From JAJPHW01 sp963799065 (lineage in GTDB: Bacteria; Acidobacteriota; Terriglobia; Terriglobales; Acidobacteriaceae): a DNA stretch of 64,000 nucleotides. The notes below the pieces were generated by a model. That model was not told where the DNA came from and made no database searches. It saw only the letters and a program-made list of their open reading frames with translations. This document shows, in pieces, positions 53,527-60,886 of the stretch. Both the position numbers and the translations under genes were made by a program. The stretch is taken from NCBI GenBank assembly GCA_963799065.1, contig CAWCVJ010000001.1, forward strand, positions 806,001-870,000, read 5' to 3'. Position 1 is the first letter of the stretch. Each line of letters starts with the position of its first letter.

Positions 53527-53838
53527 AACTTCCCTCCTTTGCGCCCACTTGGTCATGGCGTTTATAGGAGGTTAGTGCGTTTTTGGCGATAGGAGTTGCG
53601 TGATCTGACATCAGGTTGGATAAACACGCCAGTCGAGCACGCGGAGCGGATGGAACGGTCAAGAATTTGCAACTGGCTTTGGGATCTCCGGCGCTCGTTA
53701 AGGTTGTGATCGACACGGTCAAGCAATCGCGTTATCGGCTTACTTATTCCTCGGAACGCCCGTAGAGGTCGAAACGCAGTTGACGATCATCTTCCATTGA
53801 ATGGAAAGTAATGCGGCAAGACGAGTGCGCGTCGCAAG

Positions 53839-54240
53839 TTAGCGTTTAAATGGATTATCGATCTGAAGCCCGCCAATGACTTGCCCGTGATGCAAGTCCT
53901 CGGAGTAAAGGATTTTGCAGTTGGCCTGCAGGCCGGCTGCAATGACTAGAGAATCGTATACGTCGTACTTGTATCGTTGCGCGATCTTTAGGGCCGCTGC
54001 GTGTATTTCCATGCCAAGCGGGACTGGATTGGGGCAAAGAATGGTTATGGCGTCCACCGCTTCGATCACTTGCGTCCATGGCATCTTCATTTTTCGGCGC
54101 ACTACGGAGACGAATTCGTTCAGCACATGCACGCTGACCACTCCGCCGATTGCTAGCAGTGACTCCGCGCGTTCACTTCTCTCATCGTGCGAGACCGCAT
54201 AGATGAGGATGTTCGAATCGAAAAAGGCGCTAGCGCGCAT
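53839..54240 (-). CDS. VapC-type PIN-domain toxin
   Basis: 133 residues from the ATG at 54238-54240. The PIN acidic residues are visible: Asp in FFDSNILIYAVSHDERSERAESLL, Glu in HVLNEFVSVVRRK, and the later Asp pair in DVYDSLVIAAGLQANCKILYSEDLHHGQ. PIN toxins are Mg-dependent RNases that cut tRNA or rRNA. The gene overlaps the antitoxin by 11 bases and follows it, the classic order. The upstream frame to 54258 adds 6 unlikely residues. Confidence 0.85.
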   Translation of the reverse strand: MRASAFFDSNILIYAVSHDERSERAESLLAIGGVVSVHVLNEFVSVVRRKMKMPWTQVIEAVDAITILCPNPVPLGMEIHAAALKIAQRYKYDVYDSLVIAAGLQANCKILYSEDLHHGQVIGGLQIDNPFKR

Positions 54241-54460
54241 TGGCGTCCAGCCGGTCAAAAACGAAGCCTTTCGGTAGCGGACGTCTTAGCTTGCGCAAGC
54301 GGGCCAGGGCGGCGGTTCGTTTTTCGTCGCGGGCGACCTCGAAGGAGCGGCTGCCACGCACTCGGATTTCGATTTCGTCGCCATCCTTCAATTCGAGTGC
54401 CTCCACTACGGCTACGGGAAGGCGTACGGCTAAACTGTTACCCCATTTGGATACCTGCAT
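54230..54460 (-). CDS. AbrB/MazE-type antitoxin of the VapBC-like module
   Basis: 76 residues from the ATG at 54458-54460 with GGAGG upstream. The AbrB/MazE fold is visible: MQVSKWGNSLAVRLPVAVVEALELKDGDEIEIRV. The second half is basic and would bind the PIN toxin groove (RLRKLRRPLPKGFVFDRLDANAR). It overlaps the toxin gene. The upstream frame to 54499 would cross the operator and is unlikely. Confidence 0.83.
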   Translation of the reverse strand: MQVSKWGNSLAVRLPVAVVEALELKDGDEIEIRVRGSRSFEVARDEKRTAALARLRKLRRPLPKGFVFDRLDANAR

Positions 54461-54472
54461 TGCGCCTCCAAG

Positions 54473-54493
54473 ATATACATTTGAGTTGTATAT
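54473..54493. promoter_or_regulatory. Operator-like inverted repeat of the VapBC-like module
   Basis: ATATACA (54473-54479) and TGTATAT (54487-54493) are perfect inverse complements around 7 bases, immediately upstream of the antitoxin ATG and its ribosome site. The T/A-rich arms could overlap a -10 box. The position and symmetry fit autorepression by the AbrB-type antitoxin dimer. Confidence 0.7.
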
Positions 54494-54578
54494 TATCACT
54501 CTTCAAATTTGGAGAGTCTTTAGGTGGTTTCGGCATGGCCTGGTTTCGATACGACCCGATCAGGCTGAGAAAGTTGTC

Positions 54579-55847
54579 CTAATCCAGCACGCGCAGCAGC
54601 GTGCCGTCGCCTTTGGCTACGTTGAGTTCTTCGATGTCCTGGCGGGCTTGTTCGACCGTGGCGCGGGAGCAGCGCTGGGTTAGCACTCGCACCTGATGGT
54701 GGCCGGACTGGGTCTTGGCCCAGAGGGCCGCGGCTCCGGTGACGCCGATGCCGTTGCGTTGCAGCATGGCGGTGATGGGGCCGATGGCGCTGGGATCGCC
54801 GACCACGAAGCGCAGATAGTGTTGCGCGACGTAATCGACGCTGGCGGCGGTGAGCTTGTCGCCGAGCGTGGAACTGAAGCCGCCGGTATGGCAGGCGATA
54901 TCCACTACGTCGGAGAGGACAGCGCTGGCGCTGGGCATGGAGCCTGCGCCTTTGCCAGTGAAGAGCATTTCGCCGACGGCGTCGCCGCGAACCAGCACAG
55001 CATTTTTTTCCTCGCGAATCGTGGCCAATTGATGGGTGCGCGGCAGCATCGCGGGATGCACACTGAGCGACAAGCGTCCGTCTTTCAATTCTGCGCTGGC
55101 GATGTGTTTGACGATGTAGCCAAGTTCGCGCGCGGCCTGGATGTCGTCCGCGGTAATGTTGCGGATGCCTTCGGTCTGCACCGCGTCGGGCGCGATTTGC
55201 GCCTGGAAAGCCAGCTCAGCGAGGATTTTAAGTTTCTGCGCCGCATCGTGTCCGTCGATATCCAGCGTGGGATCGGCCTCGGCAAAGCCTTTGGCTTGCG
55301 CTTCCTGCAATGCCGACTCGAAATCTAAGCGAGCCTCTTCCATGCGGGTGAGAATGTAGTTGCAGGTGCCGTTGAGGATGCCATTAAGGCTCTCGATGCT
55401 GTTGCCGACGAGTCCGTTGCGAAGGGCGCGAATGATGGGAATGCCGCCGCAGACGCTGGCTTCAAAGCCGAGGCGGACGTTTTGGCTCTCCGCGGCTTTC
55501 ATTAGAGTGAATCCGTCTAGCGCGAGCAGAGCTTTGTTGGCGGTGACGACGTGCTTACCGCCGGCAAGAGCTTGCTTGATGAAGCTGCGCGCGGGCTCGA
55601 CTCCGCCGACCAGTTCGACCACGAGGTCGCAGCCGTTATCGATGACTTTATCCGGATCGGTGGTGAGCAGTTCGCGATCCACGCCGGGGCGGCGCTTGCC
55701 CATTTCGCGGACGAGAATCTTATTGATGTGCAAGTCCACGCCCGAGCGCTGGCGGATGAGTTCGCGATTGCGCGCGACCAATTCCACCAGACCGCGGCCG
55801 ACATTGCCGCAGCCGAGAAGCCCGACGTTCAGCTTTTCGGTAGCCAT
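54579..55847 (-). CDS. hom: Homoserine dehydrogenase
   Basis: Reduces aspartate semialdehyde to homoserine, the precursor of threonine and methionine. 422 residues. The N-terminus is KLNVGLLGCGNVGRGLVELV; NGILNGTCNYILTRMEEARLDFESAL is the substrate region; KILAELAFQA follows. An ACT domain ends the protein (LRFVVGDPSAIGPITAMLQRNGIGVTGAAALWAK), usually for feedback inhibition. It is the last gene of the thrC-moaD-hom run, 14 bases after the MoaD-like gene. Confidence 0.96.
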   Translation of the reverse strand: MATEKLNVGLLGCGNVGRGLVELVARNRELIRQRSGVDLHINKILVREMGKRRPGVDRELLTTDPDKVIDNGCDLVVELVGGVEPARSFIKQALAGGKHVVTANKALLALDGFTLMKAAESQNVRLGFEASVCGGIPIIRALRNGLVGNSIESLNGILNGTCNYILTRMEEARLDFESALQEAQAKGFAEADPTLDIDGHDAAQKLKILAELAFQAQIAPDAVQTEGIRNITADDIQAARELGYIVKHIASAELKDGRLSLSVHPAMLPRTHQLATIREEKNAVLVRGDAVGEMLFTGKGAGSMPSASAVLSDVVDIACHTGGFSSTLGDKLTAASVDYVAQHYLRFVVGDPSAIGPITAMLQRNGIGVTGAAALWAKTQSGHHQVRVLTQRCSRATVEQARQDIEELNVAKGDGTLLRVLD

Positions 55848-55861
55848 AATTCTCGTTCCAC

Positions 55862-56143
55862 TTACGTCACGCCGCCTGCGATCGACGGCACCAGCAGCAC
55901 TTCATCGCCATCCTGAAACGCGTACGCCGGTCCGCCCAGAAAGCGGATGTCCTCTTCGTTCACATACACATTCAAAAAGCGCCTGATCTGTCCTGCCTCA
56001 TCTCTCAAATGCGGCTTCAGTTCTGGGAATTGCCGGTCCAGAGCCGAGAACAGTTCCTCAATGTTAGCAGCCGAACACTCCACCTGACCCTTGCCCGAAG
56101 TATGCCGCCGAAGTGCGGTCGGAATCTGCACGGTAATCGCCAT
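55862..56143 (-). CDS. MoaD/ThiS-family sulfur-carrier-like protein
   Basis: 93 residues with a ubiquitin-like fold: ITVQIPTALRRHTSGKGQVECSA at the start, LFSALDRQFPELKPHL, and LNVYVNEEDIRFLGGPAYAFQDGDEVLLVPSIAGGVT at the end. The C-terminal di-glycine that would be thiocarboxylated is followed by two extra residues (VT), so a protease would have to trim it. Family members deliver sulfur to molybdopterin, thiamine, cysteine or homocysteine synthesis. Here it starts right after the thrC stop (TAA then ATG) and lies before hom under a SAM riboswitch, which suggests an amino-acid role rather than molybdopterin. Confidence 0.85.
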   Translation of the reverse strand: MAITVQIPTALRRHTSGKGQVECSAANIEELFSALDRQFPELKPHLRDEAGQIRRFLNVYVNEEDIRFLGGPAYAFQDGDEVLLVPSIAGGVT

Positions 56144-57400
56144 TTATGCCCCCACCGCGTCCGCGATTGGAGCGTCCACAAAGCGATCGAGATACGTGTT
56201 GAACTCGCTCAGTTTCGGGGGAATTGCCGCCTCAGTTTCGTAGCGCCCGGCGAATACGTCCGTTGTTTTGAGGCCGTTGCCGGTGATGCAGAGCACGGTG
56301 GTCTCGTCGGGGTGAATGCGCGCCTGGCGATACAGCTTCGCCGCAGACCCCACGGTAACGCCTCCGGCGGTCTCGGTGAAGATGCCTTCGGTTTCAGCGA
56401 GTGACTGAATCCCATTGACAAGCTCGGGATCGGAAACGTCCTCGGCCCAGCCGCCACTCTGAGCGATGGCGCGGATGGCGTAGTGGCCGTCGGCGGGGTT
56501 GCCGATGGCCAGAGAACGCGCCACCGTGTCGGGTTTCTGCGGCTCGATTTCTTTGTTACCCGCTTTGACTGCTGTCGAAATCGGCGAGCAGCCTGTGGCT
56601 TGCGCGCCGAAGAATTTCACTGGCTTGGCGTCGACTAGTCCGAGCAGGATCAGTTCGTCGAAGGCCTTTTTAATTTTAGTGATGAGCGACCCTCCGGCCA
56701 TGGGAACGACGACGTTGTCGGGCAGCCGCCATCCCAACTGCTCGGCAATTTCGAAGCCGACGGTCTTCGATCCCTCGGCATAATAAGGACGTAGGTTGAC
56801 GTTGACGAATCCCCAGTGGCGTTCATCCGCGATCTGCGAGCACAGGCGATTGACCTGGTCGTAGCTGCCAGCGATGCGAACGAGTTTTGCCCCATAGACT
56901 TGCGTGCCCAGAATCTTGGCGGGCTCAAGGTCGGCGGGGATGAAGATCCAGGATTTGAATCCGTTGCGGGCGGCTTGGGCGGCGACGGAGTTAGCCAGAT
57001 TTCCTGTCGACGAACAGGAGACAGTTTCGAATCCGAATTGCTTAGCTTGGGCCAGAGCGACTGCGACCACGCGGTCTTTGAAGCTGAGCGTGGGCAGGCA
57101 GACGGCGTCATTCTTGACGTAGAGATTCTTCGCACCGATCTCTTTGCCCAGCGCGGGCGCCTTCAGCAGCGGCGTAAAGCCGGTGGGCAGCGTGGGAAGG
57201 AAGTTCTCCGGCAAGGGAAGCAGAGCGGAGTAGCGCCACATACTGGGCGCGGCGCTCTCGATTTTTTCGCGCGTGAAATGCGGGCGGATGGCTTCGTAGT
57301 CGTAGGCGACTTCGAGGGGAGAAAAGCAATCGTCGCAGATCGATCGGGGCTGGTTTCCCCAGGACTTGCGGCACTCACGGCAGCGCAGTTCGTAGTTCAT
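56144..57400 (-). CDS. thrC: Threonine synthase-family PLP enzyme with N-terminal zinc ribbon
   Basis: 418 residues from the ATG at 57398-57400. An N-terminal zinc-ribbon-like element (RCRECRKSW ... SICDDCFSPLE, two CxxC) precedes a fold-type II PLP enzyme: PLP lysine in LPTLSFKDRVVAVALAQAKQFG, CSSTGNLANSVAAQAARNG and VPMAGGSLITKIKKAF (phosphate cup). This is the ThrC2-type layout acting on phosphohomoserine. It is the first gene after a SAM-I riboswitch, unusual for a threonine gene, so a sulfur-using homologue making homocysteine should be considered. The sequence alone does not decide. Confidence 0.88.
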   Translation of the reverse strand: MNYELRCRECRKSWGNQPRSICDDCFSPLEVAYDYEAIRPHFTREKIESAAPSMWRYSALLPLPENFLPTLPTGFTPLLKAPALGKEIGAKNLYVKNDAVCLPTLSFKDRVVAVALAQAKQFGFETVSCSSTGNLANSVAAQAARNGFKSWIFIPADLEPAKILGTQVYGAKLVRIAGSYDQVNRLCSQIADERHWGFVNVNLRPYYAEGSKTVGFEIAEQLGWRLPDNVVVPMAGGSLITKIKKAFDELILLGLVDAKPVKFFGAQATGCSPISTAVKAGNKEIEPQKPDTVARSLAIGNPADGHYAIRAIAQSGGWAEDVSDPELVNGIQSLAETEGIFTETAGGVTVGSAAKLYRQARIHPDETTVLCITGNGLKTTDVFAGRYETEAAIPPKLSEFNTYLDRFVDAPIADAVGA

Positions 57401-57463
57401 GGCTCTCGTTTTCCTTGTGCGAGAGCGGCTGCGGGAGGTTGAAAAGTGCCCTAAAACGCCAAA

Positions 57464-57493
57464 TCCTCTTTTGCCCAGTTTGGGAAAAGAGGA
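57464..57493 (-). terminator. Hairpin between riboswitch and thrC, possible expression platform
   Basis: Near-perfect stem: TCCTCTTTT plus CCC on one side, GGG plus AAAAGAGGA on the other, with a short AAAC-type loop. The minus strand then reads TTTGGCGTTTT. It lies between the riboswitch and thrC ATG, the position of a transcription-terminator platform, but the T-run is interrupted. A second stem GAGATGC/GCATCTC lies between it and the riboswitch. Confidence 0.5.
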
Positions 57494-57528
57494 AATTAGA
57501 GATGCCATATTGTGGTGCGCATCTCAAA

Positions 57529-57640
57529 TCTCATGTTCCCCCTTTGCAGGGCGAGAGTTGACACCGGGCGACCGAAAGTTGCCTTTCGATCCGGTTGTCG
57601 TGGCGTCTAAGGGCTCGTCCCTCAGCCACTCTTCATGAAA
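57529..57640 (-). promoter_or_regulatory. SAM-I (S-box) riboswitch
   Basis: Read on the minus strand, P1 pairs TTTCATG (57634-57640) with CATGAGA (57529-57535). The core has AAGAGTGGCTGAGGGACGAG then CCC, and GACGCCACGACAACCGG, which is the S-box P2 and its GAGGGA/GCCC elements (consensus GAGGGACTGGCCC ... CCGGCAACC). P3 is CGAAAG-GCAA-CTTTCG inside ACCGG/CCGGT, and a P4 CCC-TGCAAA-GGG follows. SAM binding would reduce expression of thrC, the sulfur-carrier gene and hom. Confidence 0.85.
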
Positions 57641-57821
57641 TTCAAGTGTTGCTCCGAAGAGCAAAACCTAGTCTCAATCTACAACGGGGAGGGGATTTCG
57701 TCAAGTGGGGGAATCTACCATCTACCTTCGATTACCTTCGTTTTTCGTGAGCAAGGTGTTTCGTCATTTAGCCGAATAAACTATGTCTGGCTGAAGGCGT
57801 CACACTTGCTTGAAAATCAAT

Positions 57822-59405
57822 ATGATTCAACCCCTCGACAGGCTGAAGGTTCTCATCGATTCCTCGACCCCCATCGTGGTGATGGAAACGGTGGAAGAGA
57901 TGCGCGCCGTGCGGCTTGTGCGCTCCGCGTGTGCGTCGTTGCACCTAACCGCGTTCGAATGGAGCATCGCCACTGGATTGACGCGGTGTGGTGATGGTGC
58001 GCACACGATCGAAGTTGGCGCTGGTTACGGTGCCACAGGCCACGATGCGACCGACTTGTCGGCGAAAGCGATCTACAACAGCCGCGAACCGGTGCAAGTG
58101 CTGGGAAATCTGGAAGCAATTTCGATCGATGCGGCGTTCATTCTTAAAGATTTTCATCGGCACATGGAAGACCCGGTTGTGGTGCGCCGTTTGCGTGACG
58201 TGGGGCAGAAATTTTCGCAAAACCGCCGCACAGTCGTTATCACGGCGCCTTCGATGGAGATACCACCAGAACTGCGCAGTCTTGTCGAGTTTCTCGAACT
58301 TCCCCTTCCTGACAAACAGCGCCTTCGTCAAATCATCGACGAAATGATTGTGCGGGTGGCGAAGACGCGAACATTGAAGCGCGCGCTGGATTCCGCTGGG
58401 CTCGATGCAATGGCGAACAACCTGCGAGGTCTGACGGAGGAAGAGGCTGAGCGAGCTGTCTCGCAAGCCATCGTCACGAGGTATGGATTGACTCCAGAGG
58501 CCGTGACCGATGTTCAGGAAGCGAAAAAAGACATTCTGCGACGGTCGGAAATGCTCGACTTCGTTGAGGTGTCGGACACGCTGGCCAACGTCGGGGGCCT
58601 GGAAAATCTAAAGACCTGGCTCAATCAGCGCCGCGGAACGTGGGAAGACGCTGCTCGTGAGTTCGGATTAGATGGCCCGCGAGGGGTGATCATTCTTGGG
58701 GTACAAGGATGCGGCAAGAGCATGTGTGCAAGGGCAATCGCCGGAGAATGGAAAATTCCACTGGTCAAGTTCGAGACCGCTGCGGTGTTTGATAAGTACA
58801 TCGGCGAGACCGAGAAGCGGACGCGCAAATTGTTCCAAGTCGCAGAAGGCCTCGCGCCCTGCGTACTGTGGATCGACGAATTGGAAAAGGTTTTCGCTGG
58901 CAGTGGCGCGGCGTCAGCTTCGTCGGATGCGGGCACGTCGTCGCGGCTGCTGGGGTCATTTCTTTCCTGGATGCAGGATCGCAGAGCACCGGTATTCGTG
59001 GCCGCGACCTGTAACAACGTCTCGGCGCTGCCTCCGGAGTTGATTCGCAAGGGGCGCTTTGACGAACTGTTCTTTGTCGACCTGCCTAATCGGGCGGAGA
59101 GGAAACAGATTCTGGCTTTACAGTTATCCAAGCACAAACGGAATCCGGCCACGTTTGATTTGGAGCGGATTGGGGAAACGGCACACGGACACTCCGGAGC
59201 GGAGATTGAGGCAGCGGTTCAGTCCGCTCTTTATGCGGCATTCTCCTGCCACCGCGAATTGACCACGGAGTCACTGCACGAGGCCCTGCAAGCCACCGTA
59301 CCGTTGTCGAAGATCAGATCTGAAGAAATCGAAGGTCTCAGGCAGTGGGCGCGCCAAAGGGCCGTAGCTGCTTCCACGCCGGACGTGGAGTCCGAAAAAG
59401 CCTAA
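57822..59405 (+). CDS. AAA-family ATPase, Ycf46-like
   Basis: 527 residues from the ATG at 57822; a TTG at 57810 would add 4. The N-terminal ~240 residues form the helical domain of this AAA subfamily (RLKVLIDSSTPIVVMETVEEMRAVRLVRSACASL ... VLGNLEAISIDAAFILKDFHRHM). The ATPase module follows: Walker A GVQGCGKSMCARAIA, Walker B CVLWIDELEKVF, sensor VAATCNN, and the arginine-finger-type RKGRFDELFFVDLP. It resembles cyanobacterial Ycf46, reported to regulate photosynthesis-linked metabolism; the role here is unknown. It stands alone, divergent from thrC. Confidence 0.82.
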   Translation: MIQPLDRLKVLIDSSTPIVVMETVEEMRAVRLVRSACASLHLTAFEWSIATGLTRCGDGAHTIEVGAGYGATGHDATDLSAKAIYNSREPVQVLGNLEAISIDAAFILKDFHRHMEDPVVVRRLRDVGQKFSQNRRTVVITAPSMEIPPELRSLVEFLELPLPDKQRLRQIIDEMIVRVAKTRTLKRALDSAGLDAMANNLRGLTEEEAERAVSQAIVTRYGLTPEAVTDVQEAKKDILRRSEMLDFVEVSDTLANVGGLENLKTWLNQRRGTWEDAAREFGLDGPRGVIILGVQGCGKSMCARAIAGEWKIPLVKFETAAVFDKYIGETEKRTRKLFQVAEGLAPCVLWIDELEKVFAGSGAASASSDAGTSSRLLGSFLSWMQDRRAPVFVAATCNNVSALPPELIRKGRFDELFFVDLPNRAERKQILALQLSKHKRNPATFDLERIGETAHGHSGAEIEAAVQSALYAAFSCHRELTTESLHEALQATVPLSKIRSEEIEGLRQWARQRAVAASTPDVESEKA

Positions 59406-59455
59406 ACGGATTTTCGAACTGGCCTGAGAGCCTTAGGGGCGAAGTTCTAAAAAGT

Positions 59456-59905
59456 CTAAAGTTCCGCTAGTTCCGTCTCCTCCGCCGCATCCGTGGGGCT
59501 TTCGAAGTCGATTTTGTGGCCGTCTGGATCGGTGAAGGCGGTGACCCACATGGCGTTGCCGACGAAGGGGCGTTTCGGAGTTAGGCCGCGGGCTTTGGCT
59601 TGGTGGTAGATGGCGAGCGCGTCCTTGCATTGGAAGCAGACGGATACGCCGACGCCGACTTTGCCCTCGGGCTTCTTCGTGAATTCTTGCAGCATTAACG
59701 CTGCGCCGCCGAGTTGGAGCCAGCACCAGCGCAGCTTACCGTCGTCGATCCACTTTCTGGTGAGGGCGAAGCCCAGGCCGTCGACGTAGAAGCGGAGCGA
59801 CGCTTCGATATTCGTCACACTGAAAAATGGGACGGCTTGTTCGACGTTGGCTTCTGCTGTTACTTCGGGGGGCGTTGCGGCTTTAGCTTCGGCTTCCATC
59901 GCCAC
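59456..59905 (-). CDS. VOC-family (glyoxalase/bleomycin-resistance fold) protein
   Basis: 149 residues. The vicinal-oxygen-chelate fold is visible from VPFFSVTNIEASLRFYVDGLGFALTRKWIDDGKLRWCWLQLGGAALMLQEF to FVGNAMWVTAFTDPDGHKIDFESPT. The second metal site lies at DPDGHKIDFE. The N-terminal ~20 residues are polar. The reaction cannot be told from sequence. Its stop lies 3 bases from the end of the next gene on the same strand. Confidence 0.82.
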   Translation of the reverse strand: MAMEAEAKAATPPEVTAEANVEQAVPFFSVTNIEASLRFYVDGLGFALTRKWIDDGKLRWCWLQLGGAALMLQEFTKKPEGKVGVGVSVCFQCKDALAIYHQAKARGLTPKRPFVGNAMWVTAFTDPDGHKIDFESPTDAAEETELAEL

Positions 59906-59908
59906 ATC

Positions 59909-60736
59909 TTACTTCTTATGCAGCGTGATTTCCATACCTTCGGCTGCGCCGCGCACGCGGGCGAAGTGGTCGCGGGCTTCTTTGACGACTTTGTCGATGC
60001 ACTTGTCGTCGTGCTCGGGGTCGTGGTGGAAGAGGACTAATTCTTTCGCGCCGCTTTCCATGACGACTTTCACGGCTTCGCGCCAATGGCTGTGTCCCCA
60101 GCCGCGGCGGCGGGCTTCGTAGTCCTCGGGGAGATATTGCGCGTCGTAAATGAGGACGTCGGCGCCCTCGGCCAGCTTGCGAACGTTCTTGTCGAAGACC
60201 GGGTCGCCGGGTTCGTTGTCAGTGGCGTAAACCAGGATGCCGTCTTTGGTTTCGAGGCGGAATCCCATGCACCCCTGGGGATGATTCAGCCATGCGGTCT
60301 TCACGGTCATGTCGCCAAACTTCACAGTGCCCGCTTCGATTTCGTGAAATTCCTGCTTGGCTTTCATCTCCTTGAGATTGACCGGGAAGTATGGCGTCGA
60401 CATCTGCTCTTCCATGACGCGCTTCAAACTGCGCGTGCGGCTGGAGGAGTGGAAGATGAACTGGCTGCCAGCGTCGTCGTAGAGCGGTCCGAAAAAGGGC
60501 ATGCCCTGGATGTGATCCCAATGATAGTGGGAGACGAAAACGTGCGCGGAGATGGGTTTTTGAGGGAATTCGTTGCGCAGCGATTGGCCGAGAGTGCGGA
60601 AGCCGGTGCCGCAATCGAAGATAAAAATTTCGTCGCCGAATCGCACCTCCACACATGAGGTGTTGCCGCCATAGCGCAAATTTTCCGCTTGAGGCGTGGG
60701 AGTGGAACCCCGTACGCCCCAAAATTTAACGCGCAT
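59909..60736 (-). CDS. MBL-fold metallo-hydrolase
   Basis: 275 residues from the ATG at 60734-60736, preceded by GAGG; the frame continues to 60805 but MRVKFWGVRGSTPTP is the usual start. The HxHxDH site is SHYHWDHIQGMPFFGPL; the later metal-binding residues include LNHPQGCMGFRL, TDNEPG and VLFHHDPEH. This layout resembles cyclic-nucleotide phosphodiesterase or beta-lactamase-type hydrolases of the GVRGSTPxP group, often linked to signalling. It overlaps the trpE promoter region upstream. Confidence 0.85.
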   Translation of the reverse strand: MRVKFWGVRGSTPTPQAENLRYGGNTSCVEVRFGDEIFIFDCGTGFRTLGQSLRNEFPQKPISAHVFVSHYHWDHIQGMPFFGPLYDDAGSQFIFHSSSRTRSLKRVMEEQMSTPYFPVNLKEMKAKQEFHEIEAGTVKFGDMTVKTAWLNHPQGCMGFRLETKDGILVYATDNEPGDPVFDKNVRKLAEGADVLIYDAQYLPEDYEARRRGWGHSHWREAVKVVMESGAKELVLFHHDPEHDDKCIDKVVKEARDHFARVRGAAEGMEITLHKK

Positions 60737-60810
60737 ATGCCTCGTTTGGGCGAGATTGAATGTCTCCATATAGTTGCAAACGCTGGGCGGCTCGTCAATT
60801 GCCATGCTGG

Positions 60811-60841
60811 TTACCGTGGTTTGGCGGGGCGTCTATATAAT
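60811..60841 (+). promoter_or_regulatory. Likely trpE promoter
   Basis: A perfect TATAAT lies at 60836-60841, 45 bases ahead of the trpE ATG. A TTACCG at 60811-60816 (19-base spacing) is the best -35 candidate, weaker than the -10. The promoter lies inside the 5' flank of the divergent MBL gene. Confidence 0.55.
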
Positions 60842-60886
60842 GCGGGTACACGTCGCCCCGGTACACATCCCCGGGTAAACATACTC

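Noticed and set aside
53557..53838. A gene in the gap between the SDR and the VapC-type toxin
   Set aside because: No frame has a plausible start, ribosome site and family similarity.
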